The position numbers and the translations under genes were made by a program. A DNA stretch of 64,000 bases, taken from the NCBI GenBank assembly GCA_037974665.1, contig CM075783.1, positions 17,640,762-17,704,761 of the forward strand. The letters run 5' to 3'. The stretch's first letter is position 1. The number at the start of each line of letters is the position of its first letter. The stretch is from Ehretia macrophylla. Taxonomy: Eukaryota; Streptophyta; Magnoliopsida; Boraginales; Ehretiaceae. The notes under the pieces are model-generated. The model saw nothing but the letters and a program-made list of their open reading frames with translations, had not been told where the DNA came from and searched no databases. Shown here one piece after another: positions 1-11,210 of this stretch.

Positions 1-190
1 TCGTTGTGTCAATCAAGCATATACGTGACAGTAATAAATAAGTGATAAAAAGAAAATGATATCTAACATTTCTTTTATTATATGTTCATTGGGTTAATTT
101 TAGTTTGTTAAGATCCATGACACTAATTTATCCCATCTTTTTAGTGTTTTATTATTTCTCACACAGGCTATTTTAAGAGCGCAATTATAT
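1..190. repeat. Spacer block duplicated at about 41515-41700
   Basis: This block and about 41515-41700 read as the same sequence in the same orientation, sharing for example the run around tgatatctaacattt and the later gacactaattt. Similarity fades near 190. The other copy lies beside DC1 relics, so this end of the window probably once belonged to the same DC1 spacer family. Confidence 0.7.
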
Positions 191-1432
191 TGCCTATCTT
201 CGGGATAAGAGGCATTGCAATAATTGGAATTCCCTTGTTTGGATCACCGACAACATCCCTAAGTACATCTTCATCACTTGGTTTACCTGCCTTGATTGTT
301 GTACAACAAGATATCGACTTCTTTGTTAGGGCAGCATGACCGAGCTCACTACATTTGTCACCAAGGCCTGAAGACCAAAGATATCTCTTTTTCGAATACA
401 GATTCACAAAAAGAATATGGAAGGGAAGTTTAAACATTATTCTCAATATTGATGTCCCTATATTTACTTTTAATGAGATTATTAATCTTGTTCCTTTCGT
501 TGCAGGTAGAGAAAACACCGAGGAGTACATATTTCGCTTAATTTTTTACATTGATGAGCAATTTAAAGTTATCTCTTGCTTTTTAAAGAAAAACTAATCT
601 CTATTGAAGAAAAAAATTAAATAATAGGATAATCTCTTTTATGAAGAATGTTAACAAATTAAAAACCTAATCTAAAAAAAGAAAAGAAAAAATAGTGTTA
701 TATAAGATTTAGCAATTTTATTGTTTAATGGTTCTAAGGAGGGCTTCGAATCATTTTTATCTTTTAATTAGTGTTTCCTCGTATATAGGACCCAACTCTG
801 TGTTACAAGGCGATTAAGACCCAATTGGACAGGAAATAATGCTTCTGTGAAAAAAACCAAAGCATTTAATTAGCATCTCCTTTTACGTTTTTTGGATTAA
901 AGGGAGGCCTAGCAAATACTCAACATAATTACAACGTAGTCAATATAGCCGCATAAGACTATTCTACAATGGTTTTCAAGAATGTTGGATCCTCTTATCT
1001 CTATGAAAAGTGCTTGGTACAATATCCATGGTCACACTTCTAACGCATTGGATTACGATGTAATTAGGTAGTTAATCAGTACACTTATTTTCCTCGTGAT
1101 AGATATGCCTCAAATAATGGCCTCAATTTTATTGTAATATTCTTTTAAAATCCTTATAGTATCTTTTAAAGGGCTATTTGAGGGTGGAGTACTACGCTAA
1201 CTTTGTTCGAGAATCTGTAGTTGCTATACTTACTTTAACCTAGACATGATCAAGTGATGCATTTCTTATAAGGAATTGATATATTTTTAAGGGCTATTTA
1301 GAATTTGTATTGATTTTAGAAGTGTTTTTGGCAGCTCAAACCTATACATTTTTGGACCACAAATAAAGAAAATTACTAACGATTTTTAAACATTTGATTA
1401 ACAAGAAAAGTCAATTCATTGCACTACTTCTT
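191..1432. other. No recognisable gene; short anonymous reading frame
   Basis: A 120-codon open frame on the minus strand (168-530) contains the phrase DEDVLRDVVGDPNKGIP but no domain that I recognise. Its low end overlaps the duplicated spacer. The rest is AT-rich without coding structure. It could be a gene fragment, but I cannot name one. Confidence 0.3.
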
Positions 1433-1668
1433 ATAGCTAAAATGATTGATCTTCATCTCTATTTTTATTCTATTTTCCACTTCCCCTATCTCAATTTATT
1501 GACCATAATTAATAGATGAAAGCCAAATGCAAAATGTTGGAGAGAATAACTTTACGTGTTCACTAAGTGATGTAGAATAACTTTACGTATCCATCAAGTG
1601 ATGTGAACTCATTTTTCGTCATCTGTCAATGAGAATCCTTACTTTTCGTGTTGATGAAGTGATACCAA
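1433..1668 (-). pseudogene. DC1 gene relic: start codon region and upstream block only
   Basis: On the minus strand this begins ATGAAGATCAATCATTTTAG, encoding MKINHFS, the same N-terminus as the DC1 genes at 6637 and 63721. The sequence upstream of the ATG also matches theirs: the block 'atagatgaaagccaaatgcaaaatg', then 'gagaatccttacttttcgtgttgatgaagtgatacc'. Everything downstream of the first codons is missing. It is the broken 5' end of a further family member. A MITE starts exactly at the outer end of the conserved upstream block. Confidence 0.7.
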
Positions 1669-2011
1669 GGGTCTATTTGTTTGCCATAAAATATTTTAAG
1701 GATTTTATGATGTTTGGTAACATCGGAAAATTGGTCAACTGTAAAATATTTTCCGATCAACAATTGCGGCTGTTTTTTCTTAATTTTACGGTGTTTGTTA
1801 ACACCGAAAAATTGGTCAACGGTAAAATATTTTCCGGTCAACAATTGCGGATAGTACAAAATTATGAAAAATGTTTTCATTTCTTTTAGGAGAAGAAAAC
1901 ATTTTACGGAACTCATGATACATCTAAATACTAGAAAATATTTTCCAATATTCTATTTCCCAGAAAAATATTTTCCTCAACAAGTTATTTTACAGCAAAT
2001 AAACGGAGCCC
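1669..2011. mobile_element. MITE, family with gggtctatttgtttgcc ends
   Basis: The left end gggtctatttgtttgcc is mirrored by the right end, whose reverse complement reads gggctccgtttatttgctg. The interior is made of repeated palindromic aaaatattttcc / ggaaaatatttt motifs and the phrase gaaaaattggtcaac. It is a non-autonomous DNA transposon related to the copy at 7077-7740. No clear target duplication is visible, so the superfamily is open; hAT is possible. Confidence 0.65.
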
Positions 2012-3882
2012 TGTAAAATATTTTATTTTTTAAGAAAATATTTTTCACATAAAATATTTTATGCAAACAAGTTATTGTTTCTATGTTAGAAATCTTTCTA
2101 TTACTATTTCCTTCCACCAATACTCACTATTTTAGATAATAAAATATTTTATTATTATATTTTAATTTAATTATTTATTTTTATTTGTTATGTGTCCACA
2201 TTAGAATTTAAAAATATGTATTCTTTCAATGATTATTGTCACACTCCAAGCCTAATCGTAATCAAGACTGGTATTATAAGTATAAAAAAATAATTATTTT
2301 AACCTTTCAATAGGCTTAAAATGGTTAATCCAATTTATTCTTTATATCCATAACACTTACTTTTAAACCATTTAAATACACGATCTCCTTCAGATATGTG
2401 ATATTACATATACACCTCGTTAAGGATTTGACGTCCTTGTCAATGACATACATACCCAAGAACAACCAAGCGGTTCAGGTTTCTAGAGGTGGCTTCTACT
2501 AGTTCAAGAGGTAGCTGTGACCATACATATATTTCTGACTCTATGACGGAGAATACTTGAACATACTGACCTTAGTGGATATAATTGCCTATTTTGACTT
2601 GTTTTTTGTATTTGTTTAACTGTAATTTTTGGCATATGAACTTAGTTTGACAAGAACTTTATGACTATAGGCATGAAAATATTATGATTTAGCATAAACA
2701 TCATTGTCTTCGAAAATATGATGTTTATGAACTAGGGAAAAATGCAGCATTAGTCTCAATTGTTTCATCAAAAATCAATTTAGGCTCCATTATTTTAAAA
2801 AGATGCAAATTAGTCTCCAATATTTGTAAAAAAAAGTAATTCTAAACGTCACTCTATTTTTATCACTTAATTATCACCTCCAAGTTGGCATGCCTACTTG
2901 TTTTGCCAACTAGATAAATTTATTTTATCTCTCCCTTTATTTATTAATTTTATATTATTTCTCTCTCTTCTATTATTAATTTTTCTCTCTCCTCATTTTT
3001 TCTTTTTTGTCTCCTTTAATTAATATTTTCAATCTTTTCTTTCTTTTTCTTTTATTTAATTTTACTATACGTTATTTTTTCTACCATTCACTACCATAGT
3101 GTTTGGAAGCACTTGTGTTGTACAATTCATTTGATTTATAAATAAATTCTATGAGAATTTGTATTTATAAATGAATTCTCTTATTTGGAACTGTAATTTG
3201 CAACTTATGTGGAATTTGAATTAAAAATTATATTTTACTCAAATACCCCTCATTTATTCTATTAGAATTAGTAAAATTTAGGAATGATAAATAAGAACTT
3301 TTGAGCTATTCAACTAGTACTAGCAAGAACTGATGATACCCTTACTTGTTGTTTAATTATTATTTTTTCCTGTTTTATTGAAAGAACAAGGGTTAGGGAG
3401 AGGGTTTCAAATATTTTTTATTTTTTATCTTTGTATTTGAGCCAAAGTTAAACTTAAGTGTAAAGAAAAATTTAGAGGGATAATTTTGTCTTCAAAAGAT
3501 AGAACTAACTCAAAAAACGTGGATTTGTAAATTCCACCTCTTGAGCAAGGATTTGTGTTAGGCTTGAGTAAATCCTAGATTTACAAATCCTGGGTTTTCA
3601 ATTTTTTAAAGTGTTGCTTCGAAACATAAAAAATTGGATTTGCAAATAAATTCCGCAAAATTTTATAAAATTCATTTGTTCTAAACAGTTTGTACATATC
3701 TTTTAGAATTCTTTTCTTCTTCTTGACAAATTCATAGTTGCCAATTTTTTTTTTCTTTGCTACAACAAAAATATAATATAACACAATTATAACTTTATAA
3801 TACACATAGAATACATTTGATGACTTGTGGTGAATTCAATCTTCATCATAAAAAAAGGAGAGAGAAAATAAACCTTCATAAC
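2012..3882. other. AT-rich intergenic DNA with faint MITE-like pieces
   Basis: There is no credible coding sequence. At about 2735-2895 the text (aaaaatgcagcattagtctcaa and so on) resembles one half of a Mutator-type MITE of the 'amount of sequence until next match' style seen at 7787. At about 3099-3690 two stretches rich in aaattcatttg and aaatccaattt are loosely inverted and may be an old MITE. Neither has convincing ends. Confidence 0.35.
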
Positions 3883-4102
3883 GCACATAAGAAATTATTG
3901 ATTGGAGTATATATAATGTCTTTTCTTGTGTTTTATGATCTAATGTTAAGTAGTTGGCTAAGTAATATTCTTTGATCGTTTGTATATTGTTGCACATAAG
4001 AAATTATTGATTGGAGTACATATAATTTCTCTTCTCTTGTGTTTTCTATCTAATGTTAAGTTGTTGGCTAAGTAAAATTCTTTGATCGTCTATATATTGT
4101 TG
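3883..4102. repeat. Tandem duplication, 109-bp unit, two copies
   Basis: Copy 1 (3883-3991) and copy 2 (3992-4102) both run from gcacataagaaattattg through gttggctaagta to atattgttg. They differ at roughly a tenth of positions. No coding potential was seen. Confidence 0.85.
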
Positions 4103-4699
4103 CCTTAAAGAACTCATATGATATAGCTATTTTCCTTATATGAAATATCAAATATGCTTCTTGGATACTTGATGGTTATTCTTTATTGTCTTTCTCGTAT
4201 CAACTTCCTAATAACGTTAATATTGCCCTTTAATCTTTTCATCATCAATGAATACTTTTATGTCGTGTATATGCTATGGATAATCCTTCTCGTTGCATTT
4301 GTCAGAGCTTCTGTGCTTATATTGATAACAAATAGTTCAATTGTATTGTAAAATATTTCATAACATTCAAGTGCAAAATTGAGCAGTTTTAATTATTTGT
4401 CCAAGACGTAAACAAGTTGCATTCCTCTTTCATTCTCCACACTTGCTTGGTGCTCATTTGTGATCTTCAATTTTATTTCATTTTCGGAATAGTTTCTTCC
4501 ATTTTTGACAATTATGAGTTCACAAAAAAAAGAGAAAAATCTGAAGAAAAAAAAAATACATACGCTAGTTCTTTGGAGAACTAGTTCATTTCAAAAAGGT
4601 AACTTATTACTAATAAGAATTAGTCCTTTGAAATACACACTTGTTAAAAAAACATTTATAGTATAACCACCTTTTAGATTTCTTAACTTCATCCTTCCA
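4103..4699. other. No feature recognised
   Basis: AT-rich sequence with only a short hydrophobic open frame (4154-4351) that lacks any recognisable family. I see no gene here. Confidence 0.4.
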
Positions 4700-5894
4700 A
4701 CATGGATATTGGCGGTTCGCTTGCAAATGCAACACTTTTGTTTGTGTAACTCAAATCAAATAAAAGGCAAATCTATCAAATTTGATCAACCAGTAACGAG
4801 TAATCCTAATGTGGGCGAATTTAGTCAAAGGAGATGCAAAAGTAGTACTTTAAGATCTCGACTTAAGATTTTGGGGTGTTTCCCAACGAATTACTGCCTG
4901 AATTTTTGCGGGATCCATTGCGACATCCGTTGAAGAAAATGATATGCCCCACATATTCAATTTGACATTTTCCGAAAGTGCACTTGGACTATTTGGCAAA
5001 TAATTGATGTGTTAGGAGGATGTGGTGTACTTGCACAAGATGTTGAAGATGTAATGCAAGGCTAGATGTATAGACGAGGATGTCATCAAAGAAGACCAAA
5101 ATACACTTTGGAAGCAAAGGCATGAATGTATCATTCATCATTGATTGAAAATTAGATGGAGCGTTCCTTAATCGAATGAAATCACTAAGAACTCGTAACG
5201 GCCGCATGAGTTCTAAAAGCAGTTTTATGAGTATCTTGTGGTTTCACACAGGTTTGGTGGTAACTGGATCGAATGTCAAGCTTAGAAAAGAATTGAGCAC
5301 CATGTAGTTCATCAAGCAATTCATCGACCATGGGGATAGGAAATCGATCCTTAACGATCACGACATTAAGACTTCTTTTTAACAAGCAATACCAGTGATG
5401 AGAAAGGGATCAACTGATGCCATCAGTATCTGAATATGAAGGCGAAGGTATGGATCCTTTAGGTGCATTGGGATTGACGGATTTTTCGTTTGGATTGCTT
5501 GGACAATCTTCCATAACATTGCTGTAACGTGGCAGTGATGTAACAATGCAAAAATGTTGCCGAACAGATTATGAATGTTGAGGTGGAGAGGATGATGTGT
5601 TGCTTGATTTGTTGATAGCAGCGAAGAAAATAATGATAAAGATGAGATGCAAGCAACTCGGGTTACCGAGACGGTAGCTCTGATACCATGTTGTTGGATT
5701 AGAAAAAGATGCAAAGAGAAGAGATGAACAAAAGAGAATTAAAGTACATCTTGATTGTATTTGATGTTTTTGTTGTGACATGTGTTCTGTTTACCAATTA
5801 AGAGGGTGTTTATATATATATATAGGCTAACTTGAAGTTACTTACCTTAGTGCTTATAAGTTTACACACATGAGAGATACTAGTGATTCTAACA
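4700..5894 (-). mobile_element. Ty3/Gypsy retrotransposon fragment with its 5' LTR
   Basis: On the minus strand a 206-bp LTR (5689-5894, TGTTAGAATC...CCAACAACA) is followed at once by a primer-binding site matching initiator tRNA-Met (TGGTATCAGAGC). A short leader comes next, and then a reverse transcriptase region at about 4989-5385 with the motifs FSKLDIRSSYHQ and FFDDILVY. RNase H-like sequence continues to about 4700. No second LTR was found. The element is broken, clearly old, and lies directly downstream of the DC1 gene at 5933. Confidence 0.8.
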
Positions 5895-5932
5895 CTAGCA
5901 CCTAATTACATTATAATCATTAAGGATAGATG

Positions 5933-6637
5933 CTATATTCTAATACACTTGAGATGGACAAAGTATCTACAAGAACCACAATAGTAAACCCAATTCTTTT
6001 TGTATAGTCTTTTACAACAAACATCACAATTTTTTTTCCCGTCACGTCGGTATTCTTCTGGATAACAATAAGCTAAGAAGAGAGGGTGAGGATGGTCCTT
6101 GTACACCAAAGTGCTTGGAAGTGATCCACAAGTCTTGTGGATCCAGAATGAGCATTTAGTGCAACAATACGACTGATCTTCCTCTTTAATGTCGCAAGCA
6201 TCACACTTAAATAAAGCACTTTTTTGCTGGAGTCTTAGGGGGTGCACATGGCCGGTGTGTTTGTAAGTACCGAAAGGGCTAGTTTGTTGCAATATGGTCC
6301 ATGGAGCACATAAAACACCTGCATCAAACTCACACATGGAACAGTGATAGGTGAAACCTTTCCATGCTTTTAGACAAATATTGCATATACACCCTGATGA
6401 CAAATAAGGCGACTCGTCAGAGAGTTGAAGTGGGTGTTCTGGATGCATTGGATGCTTAATCTCTAATGGTAATTCTGCACAGGATTTATGGAGAAAGACT
6501 TTACATTCGCTGCAACAAAAGGTTAAACCCAAGACTGGTTGTTGGCAACCGTAACAAACATCATTGACGCTATGATCTTCTTGGAATTCCTTGAGGGCAA
6601 GCGGATGCTTCTCATGGCTAAAATGATTGATCTCCAT
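5933..6637 (-). CDS. DC1 (C1_2 Cys/His-rich) domain protein, short form
   Basis: This is an open single-exon frame of 234 codons. It encodes four consecutive DC1 modules at about residues 8-53, 65-110, 128-170 and 182-231. Each shows the HPL ... C-x2-C ... C-x2-C ... H-x2-C spacing expected to bind two zinc ions in a C1-like (phorbol-ester/DAG-type) fold. Plant DC1 proteins are linked to stress, hormone and defence responses; a precise role cannot be read from sequence. The start ATG is shared with sister copies (MEINHFSHEKHPL). Compared with 62991-63721, the protein stops right after the fourth module (LKCIRI) and has no second exon. The sequence past the stop leads into an old Gypsy fragment, so the gene lost its 3' part. 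It may still be expressed as a compact protein, or be a pseudogene with an intact frame. Confidence 0.75.
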   Translation of the reverse strand: MEINHFSHEKHPLALKEFQEDHSVNDVCYGCQQPVLGLTFCCSECKVFLHKSCAELPLEIKHPMHPEHPLQLSDESPYLSSGCICNICLKAWKGFTYHCSMCEFDAGVLCAPWTILQQTSPFGTYKHTGHVHPLRLQQKSALFKCDACDIKEEDQSYCCTKCSFWIHKTCGSLPSTLVYKDHPHPLFLAYCYPEEYRRDGKKNCDVCCKRLYKKNWVYYCGSCRYFVHLKCIRI

Positions 6638-6925
6638 TCTCTCTCTCTCTCTCTATTTTCACTGTTTTCCTTTCTCGCAATTCAAATGCTGAGAATGCAA
6701 GCTTATGAGAGTAATGACCCTAAATATATAATATAATAGATGAAAGCCAAATGCAAAATGTGGGAGAGAATAAGCGAATAATTTTAAGTGTTCACAAAGT
6801 GATGCGAGATCTTACTTTTCTTCAACTATATATCGATAAGAATCCTTCCATTTCGTGATCACGAAATGATACCAAGTAGCAATAATTATTGCCTCTGCAC
6901 TAAGTTAACTCGCCGCAAAAGCTAG
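6638..6925 (-). promoter_or_regulatory. Upstream region of the 5933-6637 DC1 gene
   Basis: A CT/GA microsatellite (about 6636-6656) sits immediately 5' of the ATG, a likely 5' UTR. Upstream lie blocks shared with every other DC1 copy: atagatgaaagccaaatgc, gagaatccttccatttcgtg, gaaatgataccaagtagc and the far block aactcgccgcaaaagctagaa. Their conservation across decayed copies shows common descent. Regulatory function is inference. Confidence 0.5.
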
Positions 6926-7076
6926 AAAAATGGGTTAGAAAGGAGAATGAATCATAATAAAATAAAAATTGTTTAGTTGTAATTGGCATTGGCCACGTAG
7001 ATAAATAATTAAAAGACCTTAGTACCACCTGGTAATTGCCAACTAGATTCCAGATGGGAAAATCTGGAGATAACAA

Positions 7077-7740
7077 GGGTCCGTTTATTTGCCGTAAAAT
7101 AATTTATTTATAAAAATATTTTCAGTAAAAAATATTTTTTTTTTTAAATAAAATATTTTTCTCCGTTTATTTACCGTAAAATAATTTGTTTGTGAAAAAT
7201 ATTTTCAGAGGAAAATATTTTGAAAATATTTTCCTGAGTTCTGTTTGTTTGCTGTAAAATAACTTGTTAGAGGAAAATATTTTACTGAAAAATAGAATAT
7301 TGAAAAATATTTTCTGGTGTTTAGATGTACAATAAAAAATATTTTATGACATGAGATTTATAAAAAAAAAAATATACACATAAAATAGGGGTTGTTAAGT
7401 TCCAGAAAATATTTTCCTCTCCCAAAGAAATGAAAATATTTTCCTAAATTTTGAACTACCCGTCATTTTTTACCAGAAAATATTTTTCAGTTGATCAACT
7501 TTTCGGTGTTACCAAACACCGAAAAATCTCCAAAAAGTAGCCCACCATTTTTGACCGGAAAATATTTTTTGGTTGACCAATTTTTCGGTGTTAACAAACA
7601 CCAGAAAATCTCCAAAAAGTAGCCCACCATTTTTGACTGGAAAATGTTTTCCGGTTGACCAATTTTTTGGTGTTACCAAACACCGTAAAAATAGGAAAAT
7701 ATTTTCTGGAATAATATTTAACGGCAAACAAATAGAGCCC
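7077..7740. mobile_element. MITE, same family as 1669-2011, with repeated ends
   Basis: The left end gggtccgtttatttgccgta matches the right end, whose reverse complement reads gggctctatttgtttgccgt. Inside the left arm the terminal sequence recurs at about 7162 (ctccgtttatttaccgta) and about 7237 (ttctgtttgtttgctgta), so the arm carries three end copies. The right half repeats a module containing accaatttttcggtgtt about three times. Short open frames here are by-products of the repeats. Confidence 0.7.
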
Positions 7741-7786
7741 AAGTGGGAAGTACAATTCCGAAATAAATACTTAACTATTCTTTATA

Positions 7787-8186
7787 GGGTAATTTACTGA
7801 AATGGTCCTACATCTTTACTTTTTTTGACATTTAAGTCATCTATCTTTCATTTTTGACAATATGGTCCTTCATCTTTCATTTTAGTGACAGCTATTAGTT
7901 CTTGGAGCAAAATTTGTTAATGTTAATGAGCACGTGACCACAAAATGCATAAATTTTAGGATACTTATCTTTTATCGTGTGACAATTTTACCCCTAAAGA
8001 TTTGTGAATTTTGCGACCACATATCATCCACATGCTCACTAACCATATTTTTTCAATTGATTTTGCTCCAAGGATTAATGATTGTCACAAAAATGAAAGA
8101 TGAATAACCACTTTGTCCAAAATAAAAGATAGATGACTTAAATGTCAAAAAAGGTAAAGATCTAAGACCATTTCGATAAATTACCC
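7787..8186. mobile_element. Mutator-type MITE with 9-bp target duplication
   Basis: This 400-bp element has long inverted ends: left gggtaatttactgaaatggtc, right complement gggtaatttatcgaaatggtc, continuing inward for well over 80 bases. It is flanked by a perfect 9-bp direct repeat, ttctttata, at 7778-7786 and 8187-8195. Long inverted ends plus a 9-bp duplication are the marks of Mutator-like elements. It has no coding capacity. Confidence 0.92.
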
Positions 8187-8291
8187 TTCTTTATATCTTC
8201 ATTTTCTTTCCTTTTAACTTTTCTTCTTCTTTTTTTTTCTTTTTCTTTTCTTTTCTTTTTGATTTTTCCTTTCTCATTCTTTCTCCCCACT

Positions 8292-8935
8292 TAGAGGTAA
8301 CATCTGGGCTGGGCCGATACAGGCCCAGCTTAGCCCAACACACAAAAATTCAAGTCCAATGTAGCTCGGTTAATTGTGGGTTCCATTCGTCTCAACCCAC
8401 TATCTATATGTGGGGCGAGGTAGGTCATATAATTTTTGACTCAGTTCATTTGAGCCTAGGCCCAACTCAACCCAGCCTAGCCCAACTCGAAGCACGGCCC
8501 AGTTCAACTCGACCCAGTACAGGCTCAGCTCAAGCCCAAATAAGGCCTAGCTCAAGCTCAGATAAGACCAATCTTGGGCCCAACTCGGGTCCAGCACAAA
8601 TTAAGTACAATTTGAGCTCACATATTAAAATAAATTAAAATTTTATGTTTTATGCATGCAATGCAAGTCGTAGTAACTATTTTTTTTAAAACAAACTAGT
8701 AAGCCGAAGTAATTATATTTTTTGACAAACTAATAAGAAAAAGTAGCAAATGTATTTTTTAAGTTAATATTAAATGACTTGTTATCAAACTTTTTTTTTA
8801 TAATATTGCAAGTTTGCAACTTGCAACTTTAAATCTCTTCACACAATTTTTTTAAAAGATTTTAGGTACAATTTTTATAATTGTGCATATAATTGTTTCT
8901 ATAAATATTTAGTGACACTGCTTTAGTCACTTAGA
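8292..8935 (-). mobile_element. hAT-B family element, truncated copy
   Basis: It starts with the family end tagaggtaacatctgggctg, followed by many ggcccagc-like repeats and then an AT-rich interior. From 8292 to about 8935 it is the reverse complement of 51352 to about 50725 in the complete copy at 50067-51352. It stops inside the interior, so the second end is missing. The open frame across the proline/serine-rich repeat is not a gene. Confidence 0.75.
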
Positions 8936-9414
8936 GTCTGTTTGACCTAATTTTTAGACCCTTAAAAGCACTTTTTAGGAGTTTAGAAGCTTAAACTCAC
9001 ATGTTTGGCCCATTTTTTAAAGTACTTTTAGGTAAAAGCTAAAGTCCAAAAAAACAAAAATATAGAAGCTCAAAATCGAAGCTTTTTAGAAAAGGCTTAT
9101 GCGAAACTCTTTTTACAAAATGCAGGAAGCTTTTTTTCTTTTTTATTCTAAAAAATACCCCTTTATATTCTTTTATAATCCGACATTACCCTTTAAAGTT
9201 TTTCATACATTCATTACCCTAATCTGTCACTCAAGTCGTTGTCTCTCATATTTTAACATTTTTGTTTTCCAAAGAAGAAGAACATACTAGTAAAGAAGAT
9301 CAAATTATCATCCTTCTTTCTCTGAGGTATGCCCCACATGGCTTCTTTTAGCACTTAAAAATTGTATTATGTTGTGTTGTATTTGAAAATCCCTTGAATT
9401 ATTTTTGTAGACTT

Positions 9415-9415
9415 T

Positions 9416-9470
<55 letters not shown>
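9415..9470. repeat. (TG)n(TA)n microsatellite
   Basis: An uninterrupted TG run passes into a TA run of about 20 units. A second TG run lies at about 9511-9522. Confidence 0.95.
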
Positions 9471-9473
<3 letters not shown>

Positions 9474-9532
9474 TATTGTTATTCAGATTATCACTTTCTT
9501 TTCGTTTTATGTGTGTGTGTGTCAATTATTCA

Positions 9533-9658
9533 GATTATGACGTATGGCAAAGTTAACTATTAAATTCGTTCTTTGTATGTTTAGTGTCAGTGTTAGATTA
9601 TGACGTATGGTAAAGTTAACTATTGAATTCGTTCTTTGTATGTTTAGTGTCAATGTTT
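9533..9658. repeat. Tandem duplication, 63-bp unit, two copies
   Basis: Both copies read gattatgacgtatgg.aaag ... ttagtgtcartg (9533-9595 and 9596-9658) and are nearly identical, indicating a recent event. Confidence 0.9.
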
Positions 9659-10309
9659 CTCAATAAGCAACATGGATGGGACCTGTTTGTTTTAGAGAGC
9701 ACTTCACTAATGTAGGAAAGGAGGATAAAAATCCATGTACATATGATCTGCAACTACTAGAATGAAGGTCTTGTGCTATGACTGCTCGTTAATTTCTCAA
9801 GCACTCAAAAGTTATGTGGTTAAAGGATGTCCAATTGTAAGCAATAATTACAAGTATCATACAAATTATGTGTCTAGCTAATCGTCGAAATACTAAAGAT
9901 CATACAGTTTACAAGTAGCATGCAAAAATTTTCTTCTATCCTGTTACCTTGTTATATAGAGGTGGAAATTTATTTGTATAAAGAAAAGGAATGATGATTT
10001 CCTAATTGCAAAATAAAAAACTTTTTTTTTATCTCGAATATGTAGGACCCAAAACTCTCTTAATATTAATTTTCTATTTGGTGTCAGGTGTCTTTTTTTA
10101 CGTGAAGCCATTTTTTTCTTTGCAATGAGTGAAAATGTCTAATAGATTCAACCTTGTCCTTTTTGGTTAATTTTAGAACCCACAACACTTTTATAGTAAC
10201 AGGCCAAACAGGTTTACAAACTGTAAACAATACTTTTGATATGATAAGGTCAAACAGTCAACGACTTTTGTTCAATAGCACTTTAACAAAAGCTCTACTA
10301 CTAAAAAAA

Positions 10310-10550
10310 TGGCAAAGCTTATGGTTGACCAAAATACCTCTGCAATTTGGTGGTTGTAGCAGTGGTGGTGATAGGGGTATTTTGGTCAATCCTATATTTT
10401 TTCGTCTTTTTTTAACGGAATCAGCGACAAGGACTAACAGTGTTCTAACTTTAAAAAACAAAAGATTGAAATATCTCACTTTTGAAAATAAGGGACCAAA
10501 ATGTCAATGAGGTCAAAGATAAGGGACCAAAAGTTGTATTAACACAAAAA
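10310..10550. mobile_element. Half of a Mutator-type MITE, same family as 26920-27300
   Basis: It shares the central hairpin (gaccaaaatacc ... ggggtattttggtc) and the right arm through aatgaggtcaaagataaggg and aaaagttgtattaac with 26920-27300. The left arm is not recognisable. Confidence 0.6.
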
Positions 10551-10946
10551 TAAAAGACCAAAATGTCATTTAATTTTAAGGCTTTGTTTCATAGAATTTG
10601 GGACTTGGCTCCTCTACAATTACGTTCTCTACAATTAGCCTCACAATCCTGACTTCTATTCTCTTCCACCCATGGATACGTTCTTATACGTCTTACGATT
10701 TAGAAGTAGTCTAATAGTGAGTTATTCTCATGAGGATGGGAACATGTGGGCATGGGCAGTGGCGGACCCAAGCACTGGGACTCAGGGTAGTCACTGAGGC
10801 TCAGAAACCGGGATTCAGGGACACTAATTTATACATAAATTAATACACATTACGCACATTGCAACAATTATAAAAATATAAGCATATAAAAGAGAGAAAA
10901 ATAAGTAACTATAGTATTGTAGTAATATAAAAAATACATTTTACAA

Positions 10947-11210
10947 TTATATCCGGTGTATCTTCATATTTTGAAAGTGTTGAATAATCAACTCATTGTC
11001 GATGTTATCAAATACACCTCTTTCTATGTAAGGGACTAAACAATCACTCATCAAATCATCTCCAGGATCTATTGGTAGATCTTCAAAATTAATCTCAACC
11101 CGAGGTTGCTTTGAACAATGTTGTACATTTTCTTTTCTATTCATTTTATTAGATCCAAAAGAAATTTGTTCATCGGGAATTGGCTTTTTTTCTAAAAATT
11201 TCTCCATCAA
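10947..11210 (-). pseudogene. hAT transposase N-terminal fragment (TTF-type)
   Basis: An 87-codon frame begins MMEKFLEKKP and contains VEINFEDLPIDPGDDL. Plant hAT proteins of the TTF-type zinc-finger (ZMYM1-like) class typically begin with a similar basic start followed by INL-D-LP-DP. The zinc finger, dimerisation and catalytic regions are absent, so it cannot drive transposition. It is oriented toward the left end of hAT-A. Confidence 0.6.

Larger units (their letters stand above)
8936..10150. other. Possible MITE half, then unrecognised DNA
   Basis: 8936-9095 begins gagtctgtttgacctaattt and contains cttaaaagcactttttagg, a wording common at the ends of plant hAT-type MITEs. A loosely matching inverted end (aacaggccaaacag, about 10199) could be its partner, but the link is weak. 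The remainder has simple repeats (listed separately) and no gene. Confidence 0.3.

Noticed and set aside
168-530. 120-codon open frame on the minus strand
   Set aside because: No family motif, partly inside a duplicated spacer, no codon-use or splice support. Kept only as anonymous sequence.
3099-3690. Possible long MITE
   Set aside because: The two arms are only loosely inverted and neither ends nor target repeats could be fixed; mentioned only in the spacer entry.
8408-8638. Open frame with Ser/Pro/Ala/Gln repeats (and the similar one at 12359)
   Set aside because: Both are readings of the ggcccagc subterminal repeat of hAT-B.
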